64,000 bases of DNA from Clostridiales bacterium (GCA_015056155.1 SVGU01000003.1:1-64000); one strand, 5' to 3'; shown: positions 32,571 to 40,986, counted from the first letter of the stretch. The notes: generated from the letters alone by a model not told the origin. Program-made: numbers and translations.

Positions 32571-32659
32571 TGAATTTTGAATGCGGAATGGTGAATGGCG
32601 CCTGTGATGCTGATGCACATACGCCGCAGAAATTCCGAATTCCGCATTCCGAATTCCCA
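32571..32659. repeat. inverted heptad arrays without a gene (beside HTH-S24)
   Basis: Left arm 32574-32597 has 7-bp units ATTTTGA, ATGCGGA, ATGGTGA, partly degenerate. Right arm 32630-32659 is the exact inverse of the type array (AAATTCC, GAATTCC, GCATTCC, GAATTC). The 32-bp centre holds no gene. The right arm ends seven bases before the HTH-S24 stop codon. Confidence 0.75.
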
Positions 32660-32666
32660 ATGTGGT

Positions 32667-33410
32667 TTACAGCTCGATTTCGAGCTTGACGGCACGGCCC
32701 AGGAAGTTACACTCGTTGATCTGCACGGTCACGGCGTCGTACTCCCGGTCGAAGGACTGGAGGATCACGCTGAAGTCCGCCAGGCGCTTCACCTTGCGCA
32801 GGAAGCGGTGGCTGTTGTACTCCACCAGCATGACCGCGCCGTCCACGGGGGAGTGGGCGGGGACGATCAGCGCGATATCGCCCTGATGGATGCGGAAGCC
32901 GCGCATGCTGTCGTCCGGTGCGAGGTAGTAGAACACCTTGTCGGGGGACGCGCCCTCGATCTTGCCGGACTGGATGGGCAGCAGGCGGTAGTCCACCGGC
33001 TTCATGACGGCGTTCATGACCGGCACGCGCTTGAGCACGCTGGTCAGCGCGTCCAGCCAGACGGAGCCGGTGACGGCCTTGCCGTCGTCCGAATCGGCGG
33101 AGGCGACGATCTCCTCCTTCGGCTGGGGCTTCTGCCGGGGGCGCTCCGTGACGGTCTTCGCCACAGGGGAGGCAACGGCGGCCAGATCGACCGTCGCGGC
33201 GATATCGTCCAGGGAGAAGTCCGCCTCCGTCTGCTCGCGCAGGCCGATCGTCTTCAGGATGCGGCGCGCCTGATCGTCCGCGATGATCTTCGTACCGTTT
33301 TCCACAGCGACGAGGTAGCTCTCTGCCACGCCGCACTTCTTTGCCACCTGTTTGGGGGTCAGCTTGGCACGGATGCGCTCCGTGCGGATCAGATCTCCGA
33401 GTCTGCTCAA
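32667..33410 (-). CDS. HTH-type transcriptional regulator with S24/LexA-like C-terminal domain
   Basis: A 247-aa protein. Residues 1-60 are an XRE helix-turn-helix (LGDLIRTERIRAKLTPKQVA, AESYLVAVENGTKI). A basic, proline-rich linker follows (TVTERPRQKPQPKEE). Residues 145-245 resemble S24 peptidase/LexA autoproteolysis domains: APDDSMRGFRIHQGDIALI with a candidate catalytic Ser, DGAVMLVEY and RFLRKVKRL with a candidate Lys. CI-like repressors of this type respond to DNA damage, but no Ala-Gly cleavage site is evident and no phage genes are near. It may be a solitary housekeeping regulator. Confidence 0.8.
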   Translation of the reverse strand: MSRLGDLIRTERIRAKLTPKQVAKKCGVAESYLVAVENGTKIIADDQARRILKTIGLREQTEADFSLDDIAATVDLAAVASPVAKTVTERPRQKPQPKEEIVASADSDDGKAVTGSVWLDALTSVLKRVPVMNAVMKPVDYRLLPIQSGKIEGASPDKVFYYLAPDDSMRGFRIHQGDIALIVPAHSPVDGAVMLVEYNSHRFLRKVKRLADFSVILQSFDREYDAVTVQINECNFLGRAVKLEIEL

Positions 33411-33448
33411 GGTCTTCGACCTCTTTCCTTCATAATTTCGTTACGCCT

Positions 33449-33477
33449 ATTGTACAGCATTTTCCCTCCGGATGCAA
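33449..33477 (-). promoter_or_regulatory. sigma-A promoter of the HTH-S24 gene
   Basis: TTGCAT, 17 bp, TACAAT on the minus strand, 39 bp before the ATG. It is back-to-back with the ABC operon promoter at 33506. Confidence 0.7.
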
Positions 33478-33505
33478 GAAAAAAGAATTTTGCCCAGATC
33501 AGCTA

Positions 33506-33534
33506 TTGACACCTGTATACAACGGTGCTATAAT
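33506..33534 (+). promoter_or_regulatory. consensus promoter of the ABC exporter operon
   Basis: TTGACA, 17 bp, TATAAT, a perfect sigma-A promoter. It drives a 165-nt leader containing a strong terminator before the first gene. Confidence 0.85.
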
Positions 33535-33600
33535 GACCCTCCAATTGCATCAGAAATGATCGACATCTGCAAAAGAAAAGGACTCCCAAGGAGCCATGTG

Positions 33601-33655
33601 CAGCGCTGTCTGAAGTGCGGGACGAGCCATCCGCATTCAGGTGGCGCTGTTTTTG
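33601..33655 (+). terminator. attenuator-type terminator in the ABC operon leader
   Basis: CAGCGC, CTGAA and GCGG pair in order with CCGC, TTCAG and GCGCTG, followed by TTTTTGT. It lies 67 bp after the -10 and 50 bp before the GGAGG of the first ABC gene. A terminator between a perfect promoter and its gene implies conditional read-through. Confidence 0.75.
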
Positions 33656-33706
33656 TGTTCCCGCTTTCCGATGCGCAGCATATGGCATACGAAGGAGGAA
33701 TGAAAC

Positions 33707-34678
33707 ATGCCATTCATTGACGTCAACCATCTCTCGAAGGTCTACGTGCGCCACAACGCGCCCAAGAACGGCGGGCTGTCCCGGCTGTGGAAGCGGGAGA
33801 CGCAGCGCATCCCGGCGCTGACGGACGCGACCTTCTCCATCGAACGGGGCGAGCTGGTCGGCCTGATCGGCCCCAACGGCGCCGGAAAGTCCACGACCGT
33901 CAAGCTCCTGACGGGCATCCTGACCCCGACGGAGGGCAGCTGCACCGTGGACGGGCGCTCCCCCTGGGCGGACAGAAAGGCGCATGTGAAGCATCTGGGC
34001 GCGGTGTTCGGCCAGAGGACGCAGCTGTGGTGGGACGTGCCGATCCGCGATTCCTTCCTGCTGCTGCGGGACATCTACGGCCTGGAGCAGGCGAAATGGC
34101 AGAAACGGCTGGATGAGCTGGTCGGGGCGCTGGAGCTGGAAACGTTCCTGAACGCACCCCTGCGCCAGCTGTCGCTGGGTCAGCGCATGCGGGCGGAGCT
34201 GTGCGGATCCCTCCTGCATGAGCCGTCGCTCCTCTTCCTGGACGAGCCGACCATCGGCCTTGACGCGGTCAGCAAGCTCAAGCTCCGCGCCTTCCTCCGG
34301 GAGGAAAACCGCACCCGCGGCACCACCATTCTCCTGACGACCCATGACATGGAGGATATGCTGGCGCTGTGCAGCCGCGTGATGGTGCTGGGCCACGGCA
34401 GGCTCCTCTACGACGGCCAGCTGGATGCCCTGCTGCACAAGTACGACACCGTGCACACCCTCCGCGTCAGCTACGACGGCGGCGCGGACCTCGCCGGCGT
34501 GACGGCTGAGGTCTCCCGGGACGGCGACACGTACATCCTGACCTACGAGCCGGCGAAGCTGCCGACCAGCGAGCTGCTGCCGCAGGTGCTCGCCGCCGGA
34601 CGGGTGCGCGAGATGACCCTGAAGGAACAGAACGTGGACGAGCTGATCGCCCGCATGTACAGGGAGATGGCGCTGTGA
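33707..34678 (+). CDS. ABC transporter ATP-binding protein (ABC-2 exporter, NatA-like)
   Basis: A 323-aa ATPase. Walker A LIGPNGAGKSTTVK near residue 53, Q-loop VFGQRTQLWWD near 101, signature LSLGQRMRAEL near 147, Walker B LLFLDEPTIGLD near 168, H-loop TTHDMEDM. FGQRTQLWWD and a C-terminal extension are typical of the group paired with two DUF990-type permeases. It is the first of three genes and overlaps the next by ATGA/GTG. Export of a lipid, peptide or drug is plausible; substrate is unknown. Confidence 0.93.
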   Translation: MPFIDVNHLSKVYVRHNAPKNGGLSRLWKRETQRIPALTDATFSIERGELVGLIGPNGAGKSTTVKLLTGILTPTEGSCTVDGRSPWADRKAHVKHLGAVFGQRTQLWWDVPIRDSFLLLRDIYGLEQAKWQKRLDELVGALELETFLNAPLRQLSLGQRMRAELCGSLLHEPSLLFLDEPTIGLDAVSKLKLRAFLREENRTRGTTILLTTHDMEDMLALCSRVMVLGHGRLLYDGQLDALLHKYDTVHTLRVSYDGGADLAGVTAEVSRDGDTYILTYEPAKLPTSELLPQVLAAGRVREMTLKEQNVDELIARMYREMAL

Positions 34679-35484
34679 AGACGTTGATGGACAAGTGGCG
34701 GCCCTATCTGACCGTCTTCCGTCTCCGGGCGCTGATGGAAACGCAGTACCGCGCGGCGGCCCTGGGCGGACTGGTGACGCAGGTGTTCTTCGGGCTGGTG
34801 TATATCTGCCTGTATACGGTGCTCTACGGCGGCGGCGACCCGCAGGCGCTGCGGGACACGATCACCTATGTGTGGATCCAGCAGATGTTTTTCCGCATGC
34901 TCTTCTCCAACGACGGGGAGCTGACGAACCTGATCCTCTCCGGCGGCGTGGCGTACATGATGGTCCGGCCGCTGGACCAGCACCGGTTCTGGGTGTGCCG
35001 GGACGTGGGCGGCAGGCTGGTGGGCGCGGGGATGCGCATGCTGCCGATGCTGGCGGTGCAGCTGCTTCTGCCCCGGGAGCTGCGCATGTCCCTGCCGGAA
35101 AGTCCGCTGGCGATGCTGCAGTTCCTGCTGTCCGTGGGGCTTGGCGTGGTCTGCCTGTGCGAACTGTCCGCCATCGTGGACGCGATCAACATGAAAACGC
35201 TCGACCGCCGCGGCATCTCCGCCATCCTGAACCTGACGATGGTGACCTTCTCCGGCAACGTGATCCCGCTGACGCTCTTTCCGGACGCGCTGCAGATGTT
35301 CATCCGCTTCCAGCCCTTCGCGCAGGCGCTGGACGCGCCCATCCGCATGTATCAGCATGCGGCGGCGCCGGGGGAGTGGGCGCTGGCGGTGGGCGTGCAG
35401 CTCCTGTGGATCTGCGCGCTGCGGTTGCTGGGCCGCTGGATGTGGCAGCGGCGGCTGAACGACATGACGGTGCAGGGAGGCTGA
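34675..35484 (+). CDS. ABC-2 family exporter permease 1
   Basis: A 269-aa protein with six hydrophobic segments, starting KTLMDKWRPYLTVFRLRALME and containing SGGVAYMMVRPLDQHRFWVC, a pattern shared by the ABC-2 permeases that come in pairs with a NatA-like ATPase. The start (GTG at 34675, overlapping the ATPase stop) shows translational coupling. It works with the following permease as a heterodimer. Confidence 0.85.
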   Translation: MKTLMDKWRPYLTVFRLRALMETQYRAAALGGLVTQVFFGLVYICLYTVLYGGGDPQALRDTITYVWIQQMFFRMLFSNDGELTNLILSGGVAYMMVRPLDQHRFWVCRDVGGRLVGAGMRMLPMLAVQLLLPRELRMSLPESPLAMLQFLLSVGLGVVCLCELSAIVDAINMKTLDRRGISAILNLTMVTFSGNVIPLTLFPDALQMFIRFQPFAQALDAPIRMYQHAAAPGEWALAVGVQLLWICALRLLGRWMWQRRLNDMTVQGG

Positions 35485-35489
35485 CGGCG

Positions 35490-36278
35490 ATGCGATATGT
35501 GATCCATTCGGTGAAAATGCTGATGAAATCCGCGATGCAGTACCGCTCGAGCCTGCTGATGCAGGTGATCGCGCAGTTCGTGATGACCGGCGGCGAAATG
35601 ATGGCGGTGACGGTGCTGCTGAGCCGCTTCCGGGTCGTGGGCCACTGGGGCGCGGCGGAGATCATGTTCTTTTTCGGCGTGATGCAGGCTTCCTTTGCGC
35701 TGACGGAGCTGTTCGGGCGCGGCATTGCCGCGTTTCAGGGCTTCATCGGGCGCGGCGAGTTCGATTCCCTCCTCCTCAGACCCAAGCCCCTGCTGCTGCA
35801 GGTCGTGTGCAGCCAGCTGGATCCGCGCCGTCTGGGCTCGTTCCTCGTGGGCGCTGCGGCGATCCTGATCGCGGCGACCCGGCTGGAGATCGTCTGGACG
35901 GCGGGGAAGCTCCTGCTGATGGCGGAGGTGGCGGTGTGCAGCGTGCTGCTGCTGCTGGGTCTGTTCCTGATCGAGGCGACGATGTGCTTCTTCTCCGTCA
36001 AGTCGATCGAGATGGTGAACGTGCTGACCTACGGCGGCCGCTCTACCTGTCAGTATCCTGTGGATATCTTTCCTGCGCCGATCCGCCTGCTGTTCACCTA
36101 TGCGGCGCCGGTGGCGCTGTGCATGCACTGGCCGGTGAGCTATGTGCTGGGGCAGCCGATGGTGCAGATGGCGGCGGGGTGGTACTATGTGACGCCGCTG
36201 GCGGGCATGGTCTTCTTTGCACTGATGGCGTGCGTATGGTACTGGGGCGTGCGCCGCTACCGCTCAACCGGCACCTGA
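35490..36278 (+). CDS. ABC-2 family exporter permease 2
   Basis: A 262-aa partner permease with six hydrophobic segments. It has the same internal motif as its neighbour in related form (GRGEFDSLLLRPKPLLLQV near residue 85) and the closing VRRYRSTGT. GGGAGG lies just upstream and the gap from the first permease is 5 bp. Its stop is followed within 20 bp by the tandem duplication. Confidence 0.85.
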   Translation: MRYVIHSVKMLMKSAMQYRSSLLMQVIAQFVMTGGEMMAVTVLLSRFRVVGHWGAAEIMFFFGVMQASFALTELFGRGIAAFQGFIGRGEFDSLLLRPKPLLLQVVCSQLDPRRLGSFLVGAAAILIAATRLEIVWTAGKLLLMAEVAVCSVLLLLGLFLIEATMCFFSVKSIEMVNVLTYGGRSTCQYPVDIFPAPIRLLFTYAAPVALCMHWPVSYVLGQPMVQMAAGWYYVTPLAGMVFFALMACVWYWGVRRYRSTGT

Positions 36279-36296
36279 CCCGCCCAGCCGGCCGCC

Positions 36297-36872
36297 CCAA
36301 AACGGGTCAAGGGGCGAAGCTCCTTGCGGGGGATGGAAGGGGCCGCGGAGGCCCCTCCCCGCCGGAGGCCCGGGCCGCAGCCCGACACCCCATAACGCCT
36401 TTCCCGCTCTTTCCAGAATGGAAAGAACGGGAAACAGTTCGCTCAACTCCAAAAGAAAAGTCCCCACCCGCCCCAAAACCAAGACCGCAGGAAGGCGAAG
36501 CACCTGCCGATACAAGGCATCTGCTGGACCTTCGACAAGGTAGCCGCCCAATACGACCAATACCGCCCCGCCTATCCACCGGGCGCCAAAACGGGTCAAG
36601 GGGCGAAGCTCCTTGCGGGGGATGGAAGGGGCCGCGGAGGCCCTCCCCGCCGGAGGCCCGGGCCGCAGCCCGACACCCCCACAACGCCTTTCCCGCTCTT
36701 TCCAGAATGGAAAGAACGGGAAACAGGTCGCTCAACTCCAAAAGAAAAGCCCTCCACCCGCCCCAAAACCAAAACCGCAGGAAGTAGAAGCACATGCCGA
36801 TACAAGGCATCTGCTGGACCTTCGACAAGGTAGCAGCCCAATACGACCAATACCGCTCCGCCTATCCACCGG
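36297..36872. repeat. tandem direct duplication, unit about 290 bp
   Basis: 36297-36585 and 36586-36872 are nearly identical, with a few substitutions and small indels. Each unit holds CCAAAACGGGTCAAGGGGCG, a block of GC-rich inverted repeats, a conserved CGCTCTTTCCAGAATGGAAA segment and the first 27 codons of the methyltransferase. The second copy runs into the intact gene; the first breaks off. Small divergence suggests a fairly recent event. Confidence 0.9.
36504..36584 (+). pseudogene. truncated duplicate of the methyltransferase 5' end
   Basis: Twenty-seven codons matching residues 1-27 of the methyltransferase at 36794 (PIQGICWTFDKVAAQYDQYR). The initiator is CTG instead of ATG and the frame then leaves homology at the duplication joint. 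It lies in the first copy of the tandem duplication. Not expected to be expressed. Confidence 0.85.
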
Positions 36873-37594
36873 AGCTCTTTCACGACCTGCAAGCCTATCA
36901 CCCCCACGACCACACCAGCCGTGCCCTGGAGATCGGCATCGGCACAGGCCAGGCAACAGCGCCCGTGCTTGCATCAGGCTGCCATGTGACGGCGATCGAG
37001 CCGGGCAGCCGTCTTGCAGCCATCGTCCGCGCGAAATTCCCGGCGGACCGCCTGGAGGTGCGCAACGCAGCATTCGAGGATCACCATGAGGAGGAGGGCG
37101 AGTATGACCTCGTTTACTCTGCCAGCGCATTTCACTGGATCCCGGAAGCGGTCGGCTACCCGAAGGTGTACCGGTGCCTGAAGCCGGGCGGTGCGTTTGC
37201 GCGCTTCGCCAGCCATCCGTATTACCTGTTTGAAGGGCAGGAGCCGCTCTGGGAGGACATCCAGCGCTGCTATCAGCGCCATATGCCGGAGAAGCTGAAC
37301 GCAGGGAAGGCAAAGGCCGCGCAGCGGTATGACGAGCAGGCCGCCATGCGGCGGACGGCCCTCGCGGAACACTATGGCTTCACGGACATCGCGACCCGGA
37401 CGTATCACCGCGAATTCCGTTACAGCAGCGAGGAATATGTCCATCGCCTGGGGATCGAAAGCGACAAGATCGCCATGGAGGAGGCCGCAAGGCGGCGGCT
37501 CCTGACGGAAATCAGGGCGGTGATCGACGGGTACGGCGGACACATCACCGTGCGCGACATGGTCGATCTGAACCTCGCGCGAAAGCCGTATTGA
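36794..37594 (+). CDS. SAM-dependent methyltransferase, class I
   Basis: A 266-aa Rossmann-fold methyltransferase. N-terminal WTFDKVAAQYDQYR is the common FD.VA..YD motif; motif I is ALEIGIGTGQATAP near residue 48, acidic ribose-binding loop VTAIEPGS near 71, motif IV YDLVYSASAFHWI near 108 and LKPGGAF near 133. These features suit a small-molecule or quinone-type methyltransferase; the acceptor is not evident. The ribosome binding site (AGGAAGTAG) is weaker than in neighbours. The gene start lies in the second duplication unit. Confidence 0.9.
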   Translation: MPIQGICWTFDKVAAQYDQYRSAYPPELFHDLQAYHPHDHTSRALEIGIGTGQATAPVLASGCHVTAIEPGSRLAAIVRAKFPADRLEVRNAAFEDHHEEEGEYDLVYSASAFHWIPEAVGYPKVYRCLKPGGAFARFASHPYYLFEGQEPLWEDIQRCYQRHMPEKLNAGKAKAAQRYDEQAAMRRTALAEHYGFTDIATRTYHREFRYSSEEYVHRLGIESDKIAMEEAARRRLLTEIRAVIDGYGGHITVRDMVDLNLARKPY

Positions 37595-37617
37595 TGAGAA
37601 AACCGAATCCGGCAATG

Positions 37618-37655
37618 AAAAACGGGTCAGGAGCAACGGCGCTCCCGACCCGTTT
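37618..37655. terminator. bidirectional terminator between methyltransferase and htpG
   Basis: AAACGGGTCAGGAGC pairs with GCTCCCGACCCGTTT with one bulge; A-rich and T-rich flanks on both sides serve both converging genes. Confidence 0.85.
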
Positions 37656-37675
37656 GTGATATATTTGTGCGTTTG

Positions 37676-39568
37676 TTACTCGGCCTTGACCGCCATCGCC
37701 ACGAGCTTCTGGCTGCGGGCAAGGAAGGCGGTGATCTCGTCAGCCTCCAGCGGCTTGGCGCTCATGCGGGCCAGATCGAACAGCTGCTCGCAGAGCATCT
37801 TCGTCGTCTCGTCTTCCGCGTCGCGGGCGGCCAGCGCCTGCACGGTCGCATTCCGCCGGTTCAGCACAAGCGTGTAGCGGTCGGGCATCTTGAAGTCCTG
37901 GCCGTACATGCGGTACATGTCCTTCATGCGGCGCATCTGCTCGTCCTCGGTGACGATGGCCGGCAGCTCGCTGTCCGCCAGCGCCGCCAGCTCCACGGGC
38001 ATTTCCTCCTGGCCGACGGCCTTGCGGAACATGTCCGCGAGCTTCGCCTGGTCCAGCGTCGCGCCCTCGTCGGATTCCTCCGTCAGGCCGGACACATCCG
38101 CGTCCACGCGGGCGAAGGTCACGCCCTCCTCGCCTGCGGAGTACTCCAGGAAGGACAGGAAGTTGCCGTCGATCAGGTGCTCCATCACCGCCACGTCGAT
38201 GCCGCGACGGGTGTACATCGCCACGCTCGCGGCCTGACGCTTGGCGTCGTTGGTGTAGAAGATCTTCTTGTCGGTCTTCTCCTTGTTCGCGTCCTGATAC
38301 TCCGTCAGGGTCACGAAGCGGTCGTCCGTCAGCTTGAACAGCAGCGCCTTCTTGACCTGCTCGTAGAACTTCTGGTCCTTCATGCAGCCGAACTTGACGA
38401 AGGGGCTGATGTCGTCCCAGTACTTCTCGTACGTCTCGCGCTCGGTGTTGAACAGGCTCACCAGCTTATCCGCCACCTTCTTGGTGATGTGCGCGGAGAG
38501 CTTCCTGACGGTACCGTCGTTCTGCAGGAAGGAGCGGCTGACGTTCAGCGGCAGGTCAGGGCAGTCGATCACGCCCTTGAGGAGCATCAGGAATTCCGGG
38601 ATGACCTCCTTGACGTTGTCCGCCACGAACACCTGGCCGGAGAACAGCTTCACCTGGCCCTCGTGGGTGCCGAAGTCGTTGCGGATCTTGGGGAAGAACA
38701 GGATGCCTTTGAGGTTGAAGGGGTAATCCACGTTCAGGTGCACCCAGAACAGCGGCTCCTCCCAGCCGAAGAGCTTGTGGTACAGGTCGATGTAGTCCTT
38801 CTCCTCGCACTCGCTGGGCTTCTTGAGCCACAGGGGAGCGGTCTCGTTGATGAGGGAGGGCTTGGGCTCCTCCGTCACCTTGCGCTTGAGAGGCTTGCCG
38901 TCGGCGTCGGCGGTGCCTTCGATGTCCTCCTCGCGCTCGATGGGCTTGGCGTTGGCGTCAAAGAGGTACACGGGATAGGCCATGTAGCCGCAGTAGCGGT
39001 TGAGCACCTCGCGCACGCGGTACAGCTCGAGGAACTCCTTCGCGTCCTCGGAGATGTGCAGGATGATGTCGGTGCCGTGGGTCGTGCGGCTGCCGGCGCC
39101 CAGCTCGAAGGACATGCCGTCCTCGCTGGACCAGTGCACCGCCTCTGCACCCTCGGAGGAGGACAGTGTCTCGATCTCGACCCGGCTGCTGACCATGAAC
39201 ACGCTGTAGAAGCCCAGACCGAAGTGGCCGATGATGTCGCCCTTCTTTTCGTCGGACTCGAACTGCTTCATGAACTCGCTCGCGCCGGAGAACGCCACCT
39301 GGTTGATGTAGCGGCGCACCTCGTCGGCGGTCATGCCGATGCCGGTATCGCTGATGGTGAGGGTGCCGGCCTCCTTGTTCACGGTCACCAGGACCTGCAT
39401 CTCCTCCTCCGTGCCGCACTTCATGCGGTGCTTGGTGATCGCGTCGCAGGCGTTGGACACGACCTCACGCAGGAAGATGTCCTGATCGGAATACAGCCAG
39501 CGCTTGATGACCGGCATGATATTTTGTGCGTCAATAGATACGGAACCCTTTTCCATGTTGATTGCCAT
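37676..39568 (-). CDS. htpG: chaperone protein HtpG (Hsp90)
   Basis: A 630-aa Hsp90 chaperone. GHKL ATPase motifs at the N-terminus: LREVVSNACDAITK near residue 35, the DTGIGM stretch near 80, GHFGLGFYSVFMV near 118 and GTDIILHI near 165. The middle-domain FVHLNVDYPF region is recognisable and the C-terminal dimerisation domain is present. Length matches the family. Preceded by a promoter and a CIRCE site, implying HrcA-controlled heat-shock induction. Confidence 0.97.
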   Translation of the reverse strand: MAINMEKGSVSIDAQNIMPVIKRWLYSDQDIFLREVVSNACDAITKHRMKCGTEEEMQVLVTVNKEAGTLTISDTGIGMTADEVRRYINQVAFSGASEFMKQFESDEKKGDIIGHFGLGFYSVFMVSSRVEIETLSSSEGAEAVHWSSEDGMSFELGAGSRTTHGTDIILHISEDAKEFLELYRVREVLNRYCGYMAYPVYLFDANAKPIEREEDIEGTADADGKPLKRKVTEEPKPSLINETAPLWLKKPSECEEKDYIDLYHKLFGWEEPLFWVHLNVDYPFNLKGILFFPKIRNDFGTHEGQVKLFSGQVFVADNVKEVIPEFLMLLKGVIDCPDLPLNVSRSFLQNDGTVRKLSAHITKKVADKLVSLFNTERETYEKYWDDISPFVKFGCMKDQKFYEQVKKALLFKLTDDRFVTLTEYQDANKEKTDKKIFYTNDAKRQAASVAMYTRRGIDVAVMEHLIDGNFLSFLEYSAGEEGVTFARVDADVSGLTEESDEGATLDQAKLADMFRKAVGQEEMPVELAALADSELPAIVTEDEQMRRMKDMYRMYGQDFKMPDRYTLVLNRRNATVQALAARDAEDETTKMLCEQLFDLARMSAKPLEADEITAFLARSQKLVAMAVKAE

Positions 39569-39631
39569 AAATAAGCCTCCTGAATGGTCGGTTTCACGAT
39601 GTTTGCTGGCGGATGGAGCGCCACATACGGT

Positions 39632-39660
39632 ATTGTAGCACTGTTTCAGCAGAAATGCAA
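39632..39660 (-). promoter_or_regulatory. htpG sigma-A promoter
   Basis: TTGCAT, 17 bp, TACAAT on the minus strand, eight bases downstream of the CIRCE element. Confidence 0.75.
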
Positions 39661-39667
39661 GAGAAAA

Positions 39668-39694
39668 TTAGCACTCACCGACGAAGAGTGCTAA
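39668..39694. promoter_or_regulatory. CIRCE element (HrcA operator) upstream of htpG
   Basis: TTAGCACTC, nine bases, GAGTGCTAA: the full CIRCE consensus with no mismatch. CIRCE is bound by repressor HrcA in heat-shock operons. It lies just upstream of the htpG -35, between htpG and the terminator of the next gene. Confidence 0.97.
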
Positions 39695-39704
39695 CAATTT
39701 TGAT

Positions 39705-39738
39705 AAAGCAAAGGCAGGCTCCGGGAGAGAAGCCTGCC
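39705..39738 (-). terminator. intrinsic terminator of the 39745 gene
   Basis: GGCAGGCT/AGCCTGCC stem with a T-rich minus-strand tail (TTTGCTTT). It lies next to CIRCE and insulates htpG. Confidence 0.75.
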
Positions 39739-39744
39739 CCTGAC

Positions 39745-40884
39745 TCATTTGCACACGGCGATCCGTGGGATAAACACCGCCTTGTGCAGTACGGTCTTTT
39801 TCCCTTCCTCCAGGCGGATGATCTTCCGCCCGTCGGAATACACCAGTGCGTTCCCATCGAAATCGTAATCCGCCGCTCCCTTCACGACTTCCGTAAGCGT
39901 TTCGTCCGCCTCCCGGCGCAGCAGCACCCAGGAGTCCGGCACGCAGCCCCTGTCCGCGTCGTCGGTATTCGCGTCCGTCGCGCGGGTCACGTCGACCAGC
40001 ACGCCTTCGAGCATGCGCTTCTGGGCCGCGTCGTCGCGCTGTCCGGCAACGCGGGGCTGGCGCTTCGCCGAACCCTCCGGATCGCCAATAAATTGGAACA
40101 GCCGCCCCACGCCCTTGAAGAATGCGCCCACGTTCTTTGCGCGGTCCACGAGCGTCAGGCGCTTGCCCTTCGGCTGCTCATAAGGACGGCGGATGAAGTA
40201 CAGCGCGCCCTCCGGACCGATCTTGGGGCGGAGATAATCGGTGGCGTCGTCCTCATAGACCGCGTCCAGCGCGCCGGTCATCAAGTCGAGCTTCAGCAGG
40301 GCGCTGGGACCCTTGGCGAGGATGAGCCCAGCCTCGTTGCGGGCATATCCGGCGGAAGCGTAGTACAGCGTGCGGCCGTCTGCACACAGGAAGGGGGCAG
40401 TGTCCTGCGTATCGCCCTGTGTGATAATCCGATAGCGCGCCTGGCCGGCGTCCAGCAGCGCAATGTGGCATTCGCCCTGTGGGTTATCCAGCGCGGCGGC
40501 CACCTGATCGCCCTGCACGTGCAGATCCCGCGGCAGGAAGGCGCGCTCGCTGAGCCAGTTGCCCTCCGCGCCGTTCTCGTCCAGCGCCTTCAGGTACAGT
40601 CCGCCCATATCCGGCGTGACCAGTGCATACAGCAGCTGATCGCCGCAGGGCGCGACCGCCGTCACCCGGCAGGCGTTCTCCGCCATGCGCCGGTGCCTCT
40701 CGTAGGGGTTATCCCGCCCCTGAAACTGCGCGCTTGCGCCTTCGTATTTCCATGCATTGCGGTTCTCCAGCTCGCGGGCGGTATCCATGTACTTCGCCAT
40801 CCGCTCGCTGTGCAGGGTCCGGGCTCTGCCGTCCGCATAGACGGCCATCTCGCCGTCGGAGAGGAACAATACCTTTGTGCTCAT
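39745..40884 (-). CDS. protein of unknown function, probable beta-propeller
   Basis: A 379-aa cytoplasmic protein with no signal peptide or membrane helix. Repeated blade-like units recur, each with a strand-turn-strand pattern (VLFLSDGEMAVYADG, LLYALVTPDMGGLYLKALDE, TLYYASAGYARNEAGLILAK, ALYFIRRPYEQPKGKRL), suggesting a six- or seven-bladed propeller. Residues 230-290 form a helical insert (NVGAFFKGVGRLFQFI). I know no family. ATG at 40884 is preferred because AGGAG is ten bases upstream; a GTG nine bases earlier is too close. Confidence 0.7.
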   Translation of the reverse strand: MSTKVLFLSDGEMAVYADGRARTLHSERMAKYMDTARELENRNAWKYEGASAQFQGRDNPYERHRRMAENACRVTAVAPCGDQLLYALVTPDMGGLYLKALDENGAEGNWLSERAFLPRDLHVQGDQVAAALDNPQGECHIALLDAGQARYRIITQGDTQDTAPFLCADGRTLYYASAGYARNEAGLILAKGPSALLKLDLMTGALDAVYEDDATDYLRPKIGPEGALYFIRRPYEQPKGKRLTLVDRAKNVGAFFKGVGRLFQFIGDPEGSAKRQPRVAGQRDDAAQKRMLEGVLVDVTRATDANTDDADRGCVPDSWVLLRREADETLTEVVKGAADYDFDGNALVYSDGRKIIRLEEGKKTVLHKAVFIPRIAVCK

Positions 40885-40907
40885 CGAATTCACACTCCTG
40901 TGGCTTT

Positions 40908-40937
40908 ATCATAGCAAAACCATCTCCTGCCTGTCAA
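40908..40937 (-). promoter_or_regulatory. promoter of the beta-propeller gene
   Basis: TTGACA, 18 bp, TATGAT on the minus strand. Confidence 0.65.
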
Positions 40938-40986
40938 TGATGCAGTAGCAATTTTACAAAAGCTGTGCTATATTATTGAAGAAAGC

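Noticed and set aside
33601-33655. T-box or known riboswitch in the ABC leader
   Set aside because: GGTGGCGCTG is near the T-box sequence by eye, but there is no AGGGTGGNACCGCG and no specifier stem; a plain attenuator is all I can support.
33472-33720. 82-codon frame in the ABC leader as a gene
   Set aside because: Its ATG lies upstream of the promoter's -10 and lacks a ribosome binding site; the frame runs through the terminator stem. A short leader peptide cannot be excluded but is not supported.
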